Positions 1 to 10,579 of a DNA stretch of 64,000 bases are shown piece by piece. A program made the position numbers and the translations under genes. Position 1 is the stretch's first letter; every line of letters starts with the position of its first letter. Under the pieces are notes generated by a model. The model was given only the letters and a program-made list of their open reading frames with translations. It had not been told where the DNA came from and made no database searches. The DNA comes from Mucilaginibacter gossypii. GTDB lineage: Bacteria > Bacteroidota > Bacteroidia > Sphingobacteriales > Sphingobacteriaceae. The stretch spans positions 166,091 to 230,090 of the forward strand of contig NZ_FNCG01000007.1 of assembly GCF_900100945.1 (NCBI RefSeq). Direction: 5' to 3'.

Positions 1-2
1 GG

Positions 3-2582
3 GCCGCAGAGATCTATCTGGATGGGAAAAAGATCGGCGAAGCCGGTAAAATCGGCAAAACAAAAAGGGAAACTCATTCTGCCCGTGCCCCTTTCAGCGT
101 ATATCCCTTTATCCTATCGGATCATCGGCAGCACCTGCTCGCGGTCAGATATGTTAATGAGCAGCCGCCGTTCCCGGAATATATCGCATTCCGGCTATGG
201 GCAGGTACCTATGAGCAATTGGCCAGCCGGGCACTTGATAGCTTGAAGATGAACAGCTTTTTACTGGCCAGCATTGGCGCGCAACTGGCGTTCGTATTGC
301 TGCACCTGGCGCTATTTGCCTTTTATCCAAAACAGCGGCTGAATCTTTATTACAGCCTTTTTCTATTTGCTACTTCAGCGGTGCTTTACCTTCGCTATCT
401 AACCGTTGGTACGAGCGATCCCTACCTGCAGCGGATAACCGCCGATCTTTTTGAAACAGGGATCATTGTGGCCGCCTTCCTTGCCGGAATTCTTTTATAT
501 GGCGTGAGTGATGATCACCTGCCACGCAAGCGTATACTCATTAGTGCCGTGTTAGGTTCGTTAACCTTACTGGATTATTTCCTGCAGTATCGTAATGCTT
601 CCGGAGCGACTATCTTTTGGCTGGAGATCTTTTACTTCCTGCTGGTAATGGCTGATGGTTTATTTGCGCTGGTGAGGGCAATACTCCGCCGAAAGCCGAG
701 GATCTGGCTCATCGGCGCGGGCATGCTCATCTTAACCCTGTTTTATCTGGTGGTGGGCAGCGACATTTTTGGGCTGATGAATGGTAATGATGAGTTAATT
801 GGTAAATGGATGAGCATCGGGCTGCTGGCCATCCCATTAAGCTTTTCGGTGTACCTTGCGCTTAATTTTTCCGATGTTAATCGCAGCCTGAGCGCACGGC
901 TAAAAGAAGTACAGGAACTTTCTGAATTAAGCCTGGCGCAGGAAACGGAAAAGAACAGAATATTGGCCGGACAGGCTGATCAACTGGAAAAAACGGTAGC
1001 GGCACGTACGCTGGAGGTGCGCAGCCAGGCTCAAAAATTACGGGAAATGGATGCACTCAAATCCCGGTTCATTGTTAACCTGACCCACGAATTCCGCACG
1101 CCTTTATCATTGATCATTGGACCGGCCGGCCTGATAGCGGAAAACGCCGGCACCGACGCTGAACGAAAACAGGGTAGGCTCATCAAAGAGAATGCGCAGC
1201 AATTGTTGCTCCTGATCAACCAATTGCTTGATCTAAGCAAACTGGAAGAGGGCAAAATGGAAATCGTAAATGCCGAGGCCGATATCCTGGGAATAGCTAC
1301 AGCAGTATTGCTTCCGTTTAGCAACGCCGCTATGCAGAAGCAGCTTACGCTTGCACTCAAAAGCCGGTTTAGCAAGTTAAGGGGAGTGGTTGATGAGGGG
1401 AAGTTAACCATGATACTGAGGAATGTGTTATCAAACGCTATAAAGTTCAGTTTGCCCGGCGGTGAAATCCTTGTAACGGTTGATTTGGAAAAAGCTCAGC
1501 AACCTACTGCGTTGGTCTTTACGGTCGCTGATCAGGGCATGGGTATTTCGGCAGCTAAATTACCATACGTTTTTGATCGGTTTTATCAGGCAGATGCCTC
1601 CGATACCCGCTCAAATGAAGGCAGCGGCATTGGCTTGGCGCTTGCCAGGGAATTAGTTGAGTTAATGAACGGTACGATCGCTATCGCCAGTACGGAAAAT
1701 GTTGGTACGGTGGTCCGCATAAGACTGCCGGTGAACATGACACTGGCCAACATCGGCGACGGAGATTTGTCACTGCAAGCCGAAAAGGGCGCTATACAAA
1801 CGGAGGAGAAAGATGATCTTACCAACGATGGCCCCTTACTGCTCATTATTGAAGATCATGATCAGCTTAGGGCATTTATAAGCGAAACGCTAAACGTAAA
1901 GTTCAGAACATTAACTGCGCGAAATGGCGAGGAAGGGATACAGCTGGCCAAAAAGTATATTCCTGATCTTGTCATCACCGACCTGATGATGCCGGGAATG
2001 GACGGCTATGAGGTTTGCGGTAAATTGAAAACGCAGGAACTAACCAGTCATATACCGGTAATGATGGTCACTGCCAAAAATGCATTGGAAAGCCGTAACA
2101 AAGGATGGAGCGCAGGTGCAGATGCCTACTTGTCAAAACCTTTTGAACCGGCGGAACTACTTGCGCTGGCAGACGGCCTCATCGGGAACAGGCTGTTGTT
2201 ACAGGAGCGTTACCGGCGTGAGGAGGCCTGGAAGCCTGCTGCCAGTGCTTTGCCGCCCCAGGAACTGCGCTTCTTAGAGAAAGTACGTAACCTTATACAT
2301 TCGAATTTAGCTAACGAGTTATTCGGGGTGGATCAGTTATGCGATAGCATTGGACTAAGCAAGGCACAACTGCACCGCAAACTCAAAAATACACTAGGTC
2401 ATTCACCCGGAGACCTGATCCGCATGATACGCCTCCAGCAAGCACTGCAACTATTGAAATCAGGAGAACTCACCGTGGCAGAGATTGCCTATAGCGTCGG
2501 TTTTGGCAGTCCGGCCAGTTTCTCCACCAGTTTTTCCAACTATTTCGGTTATGCGCCAAGAGATGTAAAAAATGATCATTGA
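3..2582 (+). CDS. Hybrid sensor histidine kinase/response regulator with AraC output (5' partial)
   Basis: The reading frame is open from base 3, so the start lies left of the window; the internal ATG near 219 is not the start. The first ~80 codons look like the end of a periplasmic sensor domain (7TMR-DISM-like). Several hydrophobic segments follow at about 250-860. A coiled coil leads to a HisKA domain with phospho-acceptor motif THEFRTPLSLII near 1083, a HATPase domain (N box NVLSNAIKF, later GSGIGLALA), a receiver (acceptor Asp in VITDLMMPGMDG, Lys in SKPF) and a C-terminal AraC DNA-binding domain ending at the stop. The chain is a one-protein two-component system in the inner membrane. 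Its ligand is unknown and the gene it controls may lie outside the window. Confidence 0.9.
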   Translation, partial: AAEIYLDGKKIGEAGKIGKTKRETHSARAPFSVYPFILSDHRQHLLAVRYVNEQPPFPEYIAFRLWAGTYEQLASRALDSLKMNSFLLASIGAQLAFVLLHLALFAFYPKQRLNLYYSLFLFATSAVLYLRYLTVGTSDPYLQRITADLFETGIIVAAFLAGILLYGVSDDHLPRKRILISAVLGSLTLLDYFLQYRNASGATIFWLEIFYFLLVMADGLFALVRAILRRKPRIWLIGAGMLILTLFYLVVGSDIFGLMNGNDELIGKWMSIGLLAIPLSFSVYLALNFSDVNRSLSARLKEVQELSELSLAQETEKNRILAGQADQLEKTVAARTLEVRSQAQKLREMDALKSRFIVNLTHEFRTPLSLIIGPAGLIAENAGTDAERKQGRLIKENAQQLLLLINQLLDLSKLEEGKMEIVNAEADILGIATAVLLPFSNAAMQKQLTLALKSRFSKLRGVVDEGKLTMILRNVLSNAIKFSLPGGEILVTVDLEKAQQPTALVFTVADQGMGISAAKLPYVFDRFYQADASDTRSNEGSGIGLALARELVELMNGTIAIASTENVGTVVRIRLPVNMTLANIGDGDLSLQAEKGAIQTEEKDDLTNDGPLLLIIEDHDQLRAFISETLNVKFRTLTARNGEEGIQLAKKYIPDLVITDLMMPGMDGYEVCGKLKTQELTSHIPVMMVTAKNALESRNKGWSAGADAYLSKPFEPAELLALADGLIGNRLLLQERYRREEAWKPAASALPPQELRFLEKVRNLIHSNLANELFGVDQLCDSIGLSKAQLHRKLKNTLGHSPGDLIRMIRLQQALQLLKSGELTVAEIAYSVGFGSPASFSTSFSNYFGYAPRDVKNDH

Positions 2583-2947
2583 TGTGGTATAATCAATATT
2601 CAGCAGGCAGACGCGTTGGGATCGGCCGAAACCAGCTCCTTGCCCTGGAACCGGTACAGGTTGCTGCCGCCCAAGTTATGATGACTTCCCATACCGCTTA
2701 CCGAAGATTAGCGGTAAATTGAAAAAAACCATTCTGATCGCCCCCAGCCGGCCAATTTCATTTACATCCTTAACTATTTGGTTCTAATAGCTAAAAGTGG
2801 TCAAAACCAAATTGGCCGGCTGGGGTCAATATACAGTGGTTCATCCATTTAGCATCAATAGTAATGGTTCACCTATTGGTAAAGTATAGCAGCGTTTGGG
2901 CTATGCCTGCGCAGGTACTAACCGCTGATTATCAATGATTTGATAGG
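2583..2947. other. Intergenic stretch with RHS-like and IS-end debris
   Basis: No intact gene. On the minus strand, 2600-2692 encodes a ~30-residue piece containing NLYRFQGKEL, faintly like the core of RHS repeats. The stretch 2742-2873 holds the inverted and direct repeats listed separately. The rest shows nothing I recognise. Confidence 0.5.
2742..2873. repeat. IS21-like terminal remnant: inverted repeat plus direct repeats
   Basis: A perfect 17-bp inverted repeat lies at 2742-2758 (CCCCAGCCGGCCAATTT) and 2809-2825. A second 8-bp pair, ATTTGGTT (2776-2783) and AACCAAAT (2805-2812), shares the right arm, so the two hairpins exclude each other. It is followed by two related direct repeats at 2826-2846 and 2855-2873, both starting TCAATA and ending GGTTCA(T)CC. 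Multiple short repeats near an end are typical of IS21-family termini. No istA or istB is present, so this would be a solo end. The family assignment is inference. Confidence 0.4.
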
Positions 2948-3499
2948 TCAACAAACTGCATTGTCCGCCGTTTTCCGTTTGTAATTTAGTTGAATCAAGC
3001 CTGTTTCAAATGTCTTCGATTTCACAAATTCAAGCAGCTGTTCTGGTCTTCCGTCTTTAAAGAGCCTTGTTCCTGTACCTAATAAAACAGGTATGACCGA
3101 AATTATAAACTCATCTATTAAATCGTTTTTCAATAGTTCGGTTATTACTTCTGCACCACCATCACAATAAATATTTTTACCGGTTTCTGATTTTAATTGC
3201 TGCACTAGTTTGGTTAAGTTTCCTGTGTAGAATGTTGTTTTGCCAACATTTGGTCTTTCTGTTCTTGTGATAACATACACATTTCGTTCTCCATTATCGT
3301 AGTGAGAAGCACCAATCTCCTTAACAACATAATCGTAGGTTTTTCTGCCAATAATTAACGTATCAATGGTTTCCGTAAATTCTTTATAGCCGTAATCTTC
3401 GCCCTCTTTTTCTACTAACTTCAGAAAACCAAGGTCGTCATTGGGTTTGGCAATATAGCCGTCTAAGCTTGCCGCTATGAATAGTGATATTTTTCGCAT
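2948..3499 (-). CDS. Dihydrofolate reductase family protein (RibD C-terminal type)
   Basis: The 183-residue protein has the N-terminal strand typical of the family (ISLFIAASLDGYIA), the LIIGRKTYDYV segment, and a central IYCDGGAEVITELL motif matching the NADPH-binding region of RibD-C/DHFR-like proteins. Members are NADPH-dependent reductases; the substrate of these small stand-alone forms is usually unknown. It lies just downstream of an AraC-type regulator on the same strand, 74 bp apart, so the two may be linked. Both are visibly AT-richer than the flanking kinase genes, which suggests separate acquisition. It is unlikely to be the housekeeping folA enzyme. Confidence 0.85.
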   Translation of the reverse strand: MRKISLFIAASLDGYIAKPNDDLGFLKLVEKEGEDYGYKEFTETIDTLIIGRKTYDYVVKEIGASHYDNGERNVYVITRTERPNVGKTTFYTGNLTKLVQQLKSETGKNIYCDGGAEVITELLKNDLIDEFIISVIPVLLGTGTRLFKDGRPEQLLEFVKSKTFETGLIQLNYKRKTADNAVC

Positions 3500-3573
3500 T
3501 TCTCTTAAATTTTTAAGGTTGCTGTAAAATTAATCACAGCGAGCAGTCTGCACTTTGGAAAAATACGACAAAT

Positions 3574-4362
3574 TTAAAGTTGCAATGGCGATAGTCCGGT
3601 GTTGCGTTTGATTTCATTGGTAAGGTGCGAATGGTCATAATAGCCACATTCGAAAGCGATCTCTGAGAAGCTTTGATTTTTATTTGAATTTCTGATTAAA
3701 CTCAAAGCATATTGAAAGCGGATGATATTTGAATATTCTTTCGGGGATATTCCAATTAGTTTTTTAAATATCCTCTCTAATTGTCTGACAGTCGTGCAGT
3801 TTCGTTTTGATAGTTCGTAAATGCTGAGCTGCCCGTTTATTGAATGTATATCATTGATTACTGATTGCAATTGATTGTTTTTGCCTTTTATCCTGTCGTA
3901 AAAAAAATTGTCAAGGTAATTAAATGGGCTATCAAGCATTTTGCTAATATTGAACGATTTGGATTTTTCAAATTCAACAGTCTCATTGGCCAATTCATTT
4001 TGTGAAGCATAGCTATAAAAATTGGCAAAAGTCGCAGGTTTTAGGCACACGCCTAGTAAATGTGTATCGCTGTCAATCAAGCTATCCTTGAATGAAGTCA
4101 TTGCGCCTACTATATAAGTTTTACCAAATTCCATTGAAACCGAACCGTTGTCTGTCAAACAAGTATTTCCCAAATTCATTAAAATGCCGGCACAACCATC
4201 AGGAAAAACCCGTTCCCATTGTCGTTCGAGTTCATTTCCTTTTAGTTCCCAATAAAAATGAATAAAGGGTTCCAGTTCTTCGTGAGGTTTTATTTTTCTG
4301 TATTCAATCGCTTTCGGTGGAGGGGGGAAATGACCGTCAATCTGTAATTGTACACAATACAT
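3574..4362 (-). CDS. AraC family transcriptional regulator
   Basis: I place the start at the ATG ending at 4362 (MYCVQLQIDG), preceded by AGAAG on the minus strand. An upstream in-frame ATG at 4458 would add 32 residues that do not look like the family. The N-terminal ~150 residues resemble the DUF6597-type ligand region of short AraC regulators (PFIHFYWEL, FPDGCAGILMNLG). The C-terminal ~100 residues form the double helix-turn-helix, with the second motif in FSEIAFECGYYDHSHLTNE. It probably controls the adjacent DHFR-like gene or itself; the effector is unknown. The gene is AT-rich, roughly one third GC in places. Confidence 0.85.
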   Translation of the reverse strand: MYCVQLQIDGHFPPPPKAIEYRKIKPHEELEPFIHFYWELKGNELERQWERVFPDGCAGILMNLGNTCLTDNGSVSMEFGKTYIVGAMTSFKDSLIDSDTHLLGVCLKPATFANFYSYASQNELANETVEFEKSKSFNISKMLDSPFNYLDNFFYDRIKGKNNQLQSVINDIHSINGQLSIYELSKRNCTTVRQLERIFKKLIGISPKEYSNIIRFQYALSLIRNSNKNQSFSEIAFECGYYDHSHLTNEIKRNTGLSPLQL

Positions 4363-4530
4363 ATCTTGTATTACTTCTAAATCAAGAAGTTTTGCAAAAA
4401 TACAAATTAATACCTGGAAATGAATTTCATTACGCCAAATCATGCCTTTAAAGCCCAACCTTACAACATGATCGGTTAGATTTCCGATGGAGACACATAG
4501 ATCACAATTTGAATAATTTGTTTCCTTCCG

Positions 4531-4841
4531 CTATGTTAAATTGACCCTTTTATTCTCCGGAAAATGGAATGATGACGCAGAGATGCCGTTGCCATTATTT
4601 GAAGCAAACAAACCACTTCCGGCAATTGTAGTTACCTCCCCCTTCCTGCTTATCTTACGGATCCTGTTATTGAAGCAATCACCCCCATAAAGAATACCTT
4701 GTACATCCGCGGCTAATCCAATTGGCTCGGAAAATGATGCTGTAGCCGGGGCGCCATCAGCAAAAGCCCGATCTCCGCTGCCTGCGAGCGTTGTCACTGT
4801 TCCGTTCTTGCTAATTTTACGGATCTATTATTGTTAGCAAC
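4531..4841 (-). pseudogene. NHL-repeat protein fragment, frameshifted
   Basis: The minus strand encodes about one and a half NHL repeats (NNRIRKISRKGEVTTIAG; PIGLAADVQGILYGGD). Upstream, a second NNR-IRKIS block is recognisable, but a single missing base turns the arginine codon into TAG at 4825-4827. Beyond this the repeat breaks off. The 3' end also runs into unrelated sequence. NHL repeats form beta-propellers in secreted Bacteroidota proteins, often with IPT domains. Only this core remains, so it is a decayed remnant. Confidence 0.65.
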
Positions 4842-5287
4842 TGCGTGGTTTTGACCGCTGGCGCACCTGGATGTGATCGAACCGGGAAGTGGGCGCTTTA
4901 CTTAACTGGCTTAAAAGGTAGAATGCCCGCCAGCGTGCCAATAAACGCGCTGTTTTTTTGGGATTGGACGTTTACTCACTTTAGGCCCATTTCCTGTTCA
5001 TCATCTTCCCAACGCATGCGGTCTGTGACAACTTGTCCTTTTAGACGATCTACTCTGGTGATCACTGTGGAATTCACACGAACAACATACATCCACGCAC
5101 AGCATAACCATTGCCGAACCAGCCCATCGGACGCTTTTGAATTATTTGGTCAAATCAGGTAAATTCTGAGTATACCGATCTGTATCAGACATTCCTTGTA
5201 CACCTTCAACCTTGTCTCTTCCAAATAACTAAACACCTCATAAGGAAACTGAAGCTGGCGGCGGCCATATCCCGATCCGGGATTGGA
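4842..5287. other. Gene-poor stretch, no convincing gene
   Basis: An open frame on the plus strand at 4845-5162 has an atypical composition. The minus strand shows a short open piece (MRWEDDEQEMGLK) that I cannot assign. No hairpin with a T-tract was found downstream of the large kinase gene. The stretch is probably debris between the NHL remnant and the kinase. Confidence 0.4.
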
Positions 5288-8200
5288 TTATATATACATC
5301 GTATTTTTTTTGAGCGACAACCTTGCCAGCACGGTTAAGAGCACCTCTATTTTAAACGGTTTTGCTATATAGTCGTCCATGCCAGCGTTCAGACAACGCT
5401 CCCGGTCTTCTTCAAAGGCGTTCGCAGTCATCGCTACTATAAAAGGCATTTGTGCATAATTCCGGCGAATCGCACCGGCCGCTTCGATACCATCCATATG
5501 AGGCATTTGGATATCCATTAAGATTAAATCATATCTTTTCTTTTCCAACATGTTTAATACTTCAACACCGTCAGCTGCCGTATCAGGACTATAGCCCAGC
5601 TTTGATAGGATTCTAACGATTAATTTCTGATTAATGACATTATCCTCAGCGATCAGGATATCAAAGGGGTGATCCACTGCAAAAGGTTCACTCAATCGCT
5701 TTCTATCAGTTTCGCCAGACAGGATGTTCGGCGAAGACTTTGTTAGAACCCTGTCAAGCACATTAAAGAGCTGGTGCTGTTTAACAGGCTTGCTGACCAT
5801 ACCGGAAAAAAGAGCCATGTTTATTTTGCCAGTCTGACCACCTAAAGGGTTTAACAATATCACCGGGACCTGCGGGTAAAGTTCCCTGATCCTCGACGAC
5901 AGGATTACTCCATCCATTTCCGGCATACTGTAATCGGTAATCACCACATCAAAGGCTTCGCTTTCACGGAGAATCTGCAATGCCTGCACAGGAGATTGGG
6001 TAATCGTACAAGTCAATTTCCAGGCTGTCAGTTGCTGGGCTAATGTTTCCAGCTGGGTTAGGTTGTCGTCGATGATCAAAACTTTTCGCTCCCCGTCAAC
6101 CTGGAAATTTTTCAGCACTGATGCCGGGGGCAGGCCGGCAGGCACCGTATAAGATACCTCAAAACAGAAAGTAGTTCCCGTGCCTGGAATACTGTTGACA
6201 TTAATAGTCCCTCCCATCAGGGTGACGAGTCGCTGGCAAATGGCCAGTCCAAGCCCTGACCCGCCGTATTTTCTGGTCGTAGACGAGTCCACCTGCGAAA
6301 ATGACTTGAATAATTTGTCCACCTTTTCTTCAGCTATGCCGATGCCGGTATCCCTGACTTCGACTTTAAGGGAGTGTGTACCATCGCTTCGGCTGATAGC
6401 GCTTATACCGATATAGATTTCACCTTCCGTTGTAAACTTAAAGGCGTTTCCTATTAAATTCGTCAGGATTTGTTTGAGATGAAAACTGTCCCCAACGATA
6501 CTTTCGGGCACGCTCCTATCAATCCTATAGATCAGATCGATCGGCGAATTCATGGTCTTCTGAAGAAAAAGATCAACCACTTCTTCGACACAAGTTCTTA
6601 AATTAAAAACATGGCTTTCCACTTCCATTTGGCCCGCCTCAATTTTTGAAAAATCGAGAACGTCATTGATGACGTTCAATAACGTTTCTCCACTTGCCAG
6701 GATCATAGCAGTATATTCCTTTTGCTCTTCATTAAGCGTTGTTTCGGCCAGCAAGGAAGACATACCGATCACACCATTGAGCGGCGTGCGTATTTCATGG
6801 CTCATCGTGGAAAGAAATGCAGTCTTCGCCTCGTTAGCCCGCTCAGCCTCCAGTCTTGCTGCTTCCGCTTTCTGCCGGGATTTCAATTCCTCGGCCCTTT
6901 GTTCCAGCAACTCTTCAGACTGGGCCTTTAGTTCTTCATTGATGGCCATCAGTTCTTCAGACTGGGCCTGAATTTCCCGGGACTGGGCTTGAACTTCATC
7001 CGTCCGGATTTTTACCAGCGACTCCAGTTTGTCATTCTGAAACCTTACTTCCCGCAGACGATACCGGTTAAGGCCGTATGCGCCGAGAAGAATCGCGCTA
7101 AAAACTATTAACCGAAACCACCATGTCAGGTAGAACGGAGGGACAATGACGAGTTTGAGGATTAGCGGCCTGGTATTCCATACACCATCATTATTTGCTG
7201 CCCTGACTTTGAAAAAATAGGTGCCCGGATCAAGGTTAGTATAGGTAACCTGCCGCTGATCGCCTGCATACACCCATTCCTTGTCAAAACCTTCCAGCTT
7301 ATAGGCATATCGGTTCAGCGGCGCCACCGTAAAATTCAGTGCAGAATATTTGAACGTGATCACCGCTTGTGCATAAGGCAATACCAGCTCGCTGGTGGTC
7401 GATATGCTTTGTTTTAAAGGTGAATTTCGTTCACCAAAGTCTACGGACTTATTGAATATTTCAAGTCCTGTTAACACGACCGCCGGCTTATTATAATTTA
7501 GAAACACATCTTCAGGGCGGACAACCACCAAACCGTTGATGCTGCCAAAAGCAATTTCTCCCGTGGGAACCTTAATGCCCGCACCCGGATTGAATTCTTC
7601 GCTCTTCAAGCCGTTGTAACGATTAAAATTCCTGAATTTCTGATTAGCGGGATCAAACTGAGAAATGCCTTTCAAAGTACTTAGCCAGATTTTACCTGTG
7701 TGATCCTGGCTGATATAATTGACATCATTATTGGCAAGCCCGTCTGTTTCGGTATAATGTTTGAATGATTTCGAATGCCTGTCGAAAAGGTTTAACCCAC
7801 CCTCCATCGTACCGATCCACATACGGCCCTGATCGTCTTCAAAAAAACAATTGATCGTATTACAGTTCAGTCCGCTATTAGCCATATTATACCTGGAAAA
7901 TTTCCGGGTCTGCCTGTTGAAGATACTGATACCGCTGGAATAACCGCCAACCCAAATATCACCGGCTTTATCCTGGTAAAGGGCGCCTACCCCATTGTCT
8001 CCGAGGCTGTGTTGATCGTGGGCGTCGTTCACGAGTTTAATAAAATTTCCTGTCCCGGGGTCAAACACATTTATACCGCCGCTGGCTGTGCCTGCCCAAA
8101 TCATGCCTTCGCTGTCTTCCAGCAAAGCGTAAACAGAATTATTGTTCAGGTTATACGACTTGTTTCCCTCGACAAAGCGCTTTATTTTGCCGGATTTGAT

Positions 8201-9523
8201 ATCCAAACAATTTAGCCCTGACGTATAGGTCCCTATCCAAACCTTGGTGTTTTGCCTGTTCACCAGGATAGACAAGGTGTAGTTATTGGATAAGCTGGCC
8301 ACATCTTCTGTGTGATGACTGAAATGCCTGCTGTATCCGGTTTGTTTGTTCAGGTAATCTACCCCCGAATCCGTAGCCAGGTAAAGCCCCTGCTTGTTAT
8401 CGGCAGCGATTCCACGGATAATATTTGCGGCAGAAGGTGTGTTGCTGCGGGCATATTTATAAGATGGAAAATAGGTCAGGTGGCTATCGTACTTATAAAT
8501 GCCCAGGGAGGAAGAGGCGACCCATAGTATCCCGCTTTTATCCTCAATAATATCATTTTCTGCATCATCAGGTTCACCTGTCCCCAGTACGAATTCTTCA
8601 GCCAATGAATGAAACCTCTTTGTATCCAGGTCGAATATTTGAATTGTCGTGTTGGTGGCAACCCAAAATGCGTGCGCAGAACCCTTTCGCCTGATACTAT
8701 ATATCGGATTTTTGCCTGTTACTGAATTTCTGTCTGCTAACGGATAGTATCTCTCGAAAGATTTGTCTTTCTCATTGAGCCGATTTAAACCGTTATAAGT
8801 TGCTATCCATAAATTGCCACGAAAATCAGTATTGATGCGCGTTATTGTATTGTCACTGATACTGTTAGAATTATATTGATGATGCCGGTAAAACGAAAAA
8901 GAACCGGCCCTGGAATGGTACAAATTCAAGCCAAAGTCTGTACCAACCCATAAAAGACCGTCTTTACCCTGGAAAAGACAAGTGATCCAATTACTCGACA
9001 GCCCGCTTTTGCCGGAAAAACGATCGAACCGGCCTGTTCCAAAATTTAACCTGTTCAGACCATCCTCTGTCCCGACCCATATTTGCTGATCGTTATCTTC
9101 CAGAATGCAATTAACATTATCGTTGGAAAGGCTTGATGCATCACGTGGGTCGTGCCGGTAGTTTGTAAATGTATTTAATTTCCGGTCAAATTTGCTCAGG
9201 CCGCCAAGACGTGTACCAATCCAGATATTCCCTTCGTGGTCCTCTGCCAGGCAATTGATCCCATTGGCATTAATACTATGGTTATCGCCGGCCCTGTGCC
9301 TGTAAACCATAAAGGTGTATCCATCATATTTATTTAGCCCGTTTTGCGTTCCAACCCACAAAAAACCATAGCTGTCCTTTAACAGGCACTGCACACTATT
9401 TTGCGACAACCCATCGGAGCTCGTTAATATAGAAAAATTTAAAACCGGCTTTTGAGCTTTTACAGGCCGGGTAATAAACATTAATACAAGGAGGGTAAGA
9501 TAACGTGCGGTTATTTTGCGCAT
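5288..9523 (-). CDS. Two-propeller hybrid histidine kinase with tandem receivers
   Basis: The 1411-residue protein starts with a signal peptide (residues 1-23). About 14 Reg_prop blades follow (for example [14 protein letters not shown]), enough for two seven-bladed periplasmic propellers to about residue 690. Then come a Y_Y_Y domain, one membrane segment near 806-825, a glutamine-rich coiled coil ([12 protein letters not shown]), HisKA ([14 protein letters not shown], near 910) and HATPase ([13 protein letters not shown]). Two receivers follow, near 1148-1265 and 1290-1405, with acceptor Asp in [11 protein letters not shown] and [11 protein letters not shown]. Unlike classical HTCS proteins there is no AraC output domain, so signalling must pass to a separate partner. 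Such sensors usually detect oligosaccharides. No neighbouring gene shows a clear target. Confidence 0.93.
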   Translation of the reverse strand: MRKITARYLTLLVLMFITRPVKAQKPVLNFSILTSSDGLSQNSVQCLLKDSYGFLWVGTQNGLNKYDGYTFMVYRHRAGDNHSINANGINCLAEDHEGNIWIGTRLGGLSKFDRKLNTFTNYRHDPRDASSLSNDNVNCILEDNDQQIWVGTEDGLNRLNFGTGRFDRFSGKSGLSSNWITCLFQGKDGLLWVGTDFGLNLYHSRAGSFSFYRHHQYNSNSISDNTITRINTDFRGNLWIATYNGLNRLNEKDKSFERYYPLADRNSVTGKNPIYSIRRKGSAHAFWVATNTTIQIFDLDTKRFHSLAEEFVLGTGEPDDAENDIIEDKSGILWVASSSLGIYKYDSHLTYFPSYKYARSNTPSAANIIRGIAADNKQGLYLATDSGVDYLNKQTGYSRHFSHHTEDVASLSNNYTLSILVNRQNTKVWIGTYTSGLNCLDIKSGKIKRFVEGNKSYNLNNNSVYALLEDSEGMIWAGTASGGINVFDPGTGNFIKLVNDAHDQHSLGDNGVGALYQDKAGDIWVGGYSSGISIFNRQTRKFSRYNMANSGLNCNTINCFFEDDQGRMWIGTMEGGLNLFDRHSKSFKHYTETDGLANNDVNYISQDHTGKIWLSTLKGISQFDPANQKFRNFNRYNGLKSEEFNPGAGIKVPTGEIAFGSINGLVVVRPEDVFLNYNKPAVVLTGLEIFNKSVDFGERNSPLKQSISTTSELVLPYAQAVITFKYSALNFTVAPLNRYAYKLEGFDKEWVYAGDQRQVTYTNLDPGTYFFKVRAANNDGVWNTRPLILKLVIVPPFYLTWWFRLIVFSAILLGAYGLNRYRLREVRFQNDKLESLVKIRTDEVQAQSREIQAQSEELMAINEELKAQSEELLEQRAEELKSRQKAEAARLEAERANEAKTAFLSTMSHEIRTPLNGVIGMSSLLAETTLNEEQKEYTAMILASGETLLNVINDVLDFSKIEAGQMEVESHVFNLRTCVEEVVDLFLQKTMNSPIDLIYRIDRSVPESIVGDSFHLKQILTNLIGNAFKFTTEGEIYIGISAISRSDGTHSLKVEVRDTGIGIAEEKVDKLFKSFSQVDSSTTRKYGGSGLGLAICQRLVTLMGGTINVNSIPGTGTTFCFEVSYTVPAGLPPASVLKNFQVDGERKVLIIDDNLTQLETLAQQLTAWKLTCTITQSPVQALQILRESEAFDVVITDYSMPEMDGVILSSRIRELYPQVPVILLNPLGGQTGKINMALFSGMVSKPVKQHQLFNVLDRVLTKSSPNILSGETDRKRLSEPFAVDHPFDILIAEDNVINQKLIVRILSKLGYSPDTAADGVEVLNMLEKKRYDLILMDIQMPHMDGIEAAGAIRRNYAQMPFIVAMTANAFEEDRERCLNAGMDDYIAKPFKIEVLLTVLARLSLKKNTMYI

Positions 9524-9882
9524 GCCAGTAAATTGAGCGGACTGTTGTTATACGTGATGCTTTTTAACAAAGGTTCGTCATTAACAGGTTAGTCATGTTT
9601 AAGTTAAGTTTCAACTTTTTTTGAGCAAAATATGGAGTAATTTCATCCGTGTTTCCACTCCTGAAAAAACCGTTTGATGCATAAACCGGCAAACAGGCCC
9701 AGTTGTAAATATTTGCCGTCGGTGACCCGAACAATACCCTACAGACAAGCGCAGACATATTTTCAATTCCGGAATTAAATAATAAAAAAATAACAATTTA
9801 AATCAATGCTGTTTTTTTATACGCTGTTTTTTATCTTATAACGAAAATAAATAAAAAAGGTTACAGGTTCCGGTATGCTCAT
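9524..9882. other. Upstream region of the kinase gene; no gene seen
   Basis: This 359-bp AT-rich stretch holds the promoter side of the minus-strand kinase gene. Short open frames on the minus strand have no recognisable product. No clear TTTG/TAnnTTTG pair or repeat could be fixed. Confidence 0.4.
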
Positions 9883-10245
9883 ATGGACAATGATTTGCCT
9901 TTGGGAACCATATATACTGGCGGTATATCGCAGTCCATGGACATTAGGATTGAAAAATATAGCAGTAGCCGGCCAGGCACTTACTGTAAAGATTTGGTGC
10001 TCCGAGGCTTTTTGTATTGTCCTCTTTGCGCTAAACAATTAACTGGCAGCACATCAAAAGGACGCCATGCATATTACACCTACTACCATTGTAAATCACC
10101 TTGCAAGGTTCGATACAATGCCAATGGAATCAATATTGAAGTTGAGAAAGACTTACGTCAGCTTATGCCAAAACCTGGCATGGCCGAATTATTTAAGGAG
10201 ATAATTTGTGATGTGACTATCGCGATATGCAAACAAAAGTATTAA
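9883..10245 (+). pseudogene. Serine recombinase fragment (zinc-ribbon part)
   Basis: The 120-codon frame contains LRGFLYCPLCAKQLTGSTSK, then YYHCKSPCKVRYN. These match the recombinase zinc-ribbon domain of large serine site-specific recombinases, with cysteine pairs CPLC and CKSPC. The text stops just before the coiled-coil region. The N-terminal catalytic resolvase domain and the recombinase domain are absent upstream, so the piece is non-functional. The missing downstream coiled coil resembles the fragment at 35847-36288, with which it does not overlap in family coordinates. Confidence 0.7.
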
Positions 10246-10287
10246 TTGTTATTTAATCTTCCCGCCACCCGGATAGCCTGTATTTAA

Positions 10288-10530
10288 AGTAAAACGAATT
10301 TCGGATCAAACGCGCATTTTGTTGTAGGAGGTCAAATAGTAAGCCGCATTCGGTTCTATCCCATCCCACAATTAAAACTGCCTACAAGAACAATAGATAC
10401 TATAAATCGCCATTGGTTGGTTCAGCTATTGGGGATGGTAGTCCTGGGTGAAGATTATTATGAATTGTGTATGATCGATATCACTACATATTTTCGAAGT
10501 ATAACCGGTGTTGATTACAAAAAACTGTAA
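10288..10530 (+). other. Start-less open frame, unknown fragment
   Basis: Eighty codons are open between TAA at 10285 and TAA at 10528, without a usable start near the beginning. The translation has a protein-like texture (IRFYPIPQLKLPTRTIDTIN; LLGMVVLGEDYYELC), so it may be the C-terminal end of a lost gene. I recognise no family. It lies between the recombinase fragment and the T9SS cluster, consistent with a recombined junction. Confidence 0.3.
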
Positions 10531-10579
10531 ATTTGATGTATTATCTTATTGAAATGTGTTTAAACCTACTCCCTTTTTA

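Noticed and set aside
1031-1411. Antisense open frame inside the first kinase gene
   Set aside because: It is opposite the HisKA and HATPase coding region and shows no independent features.
219-2582. A complete gene starting at 219
   Set aside because: The same frame is open to base 3 with sensible sensor-domain residues, so the real start lies outside the window.
4845-5162. 105-codon plus-strand open frame
   Set aside because: Composition is unlike real proteins of this genome (many Cys, Thr and Arg in random order) and no motif is visible.
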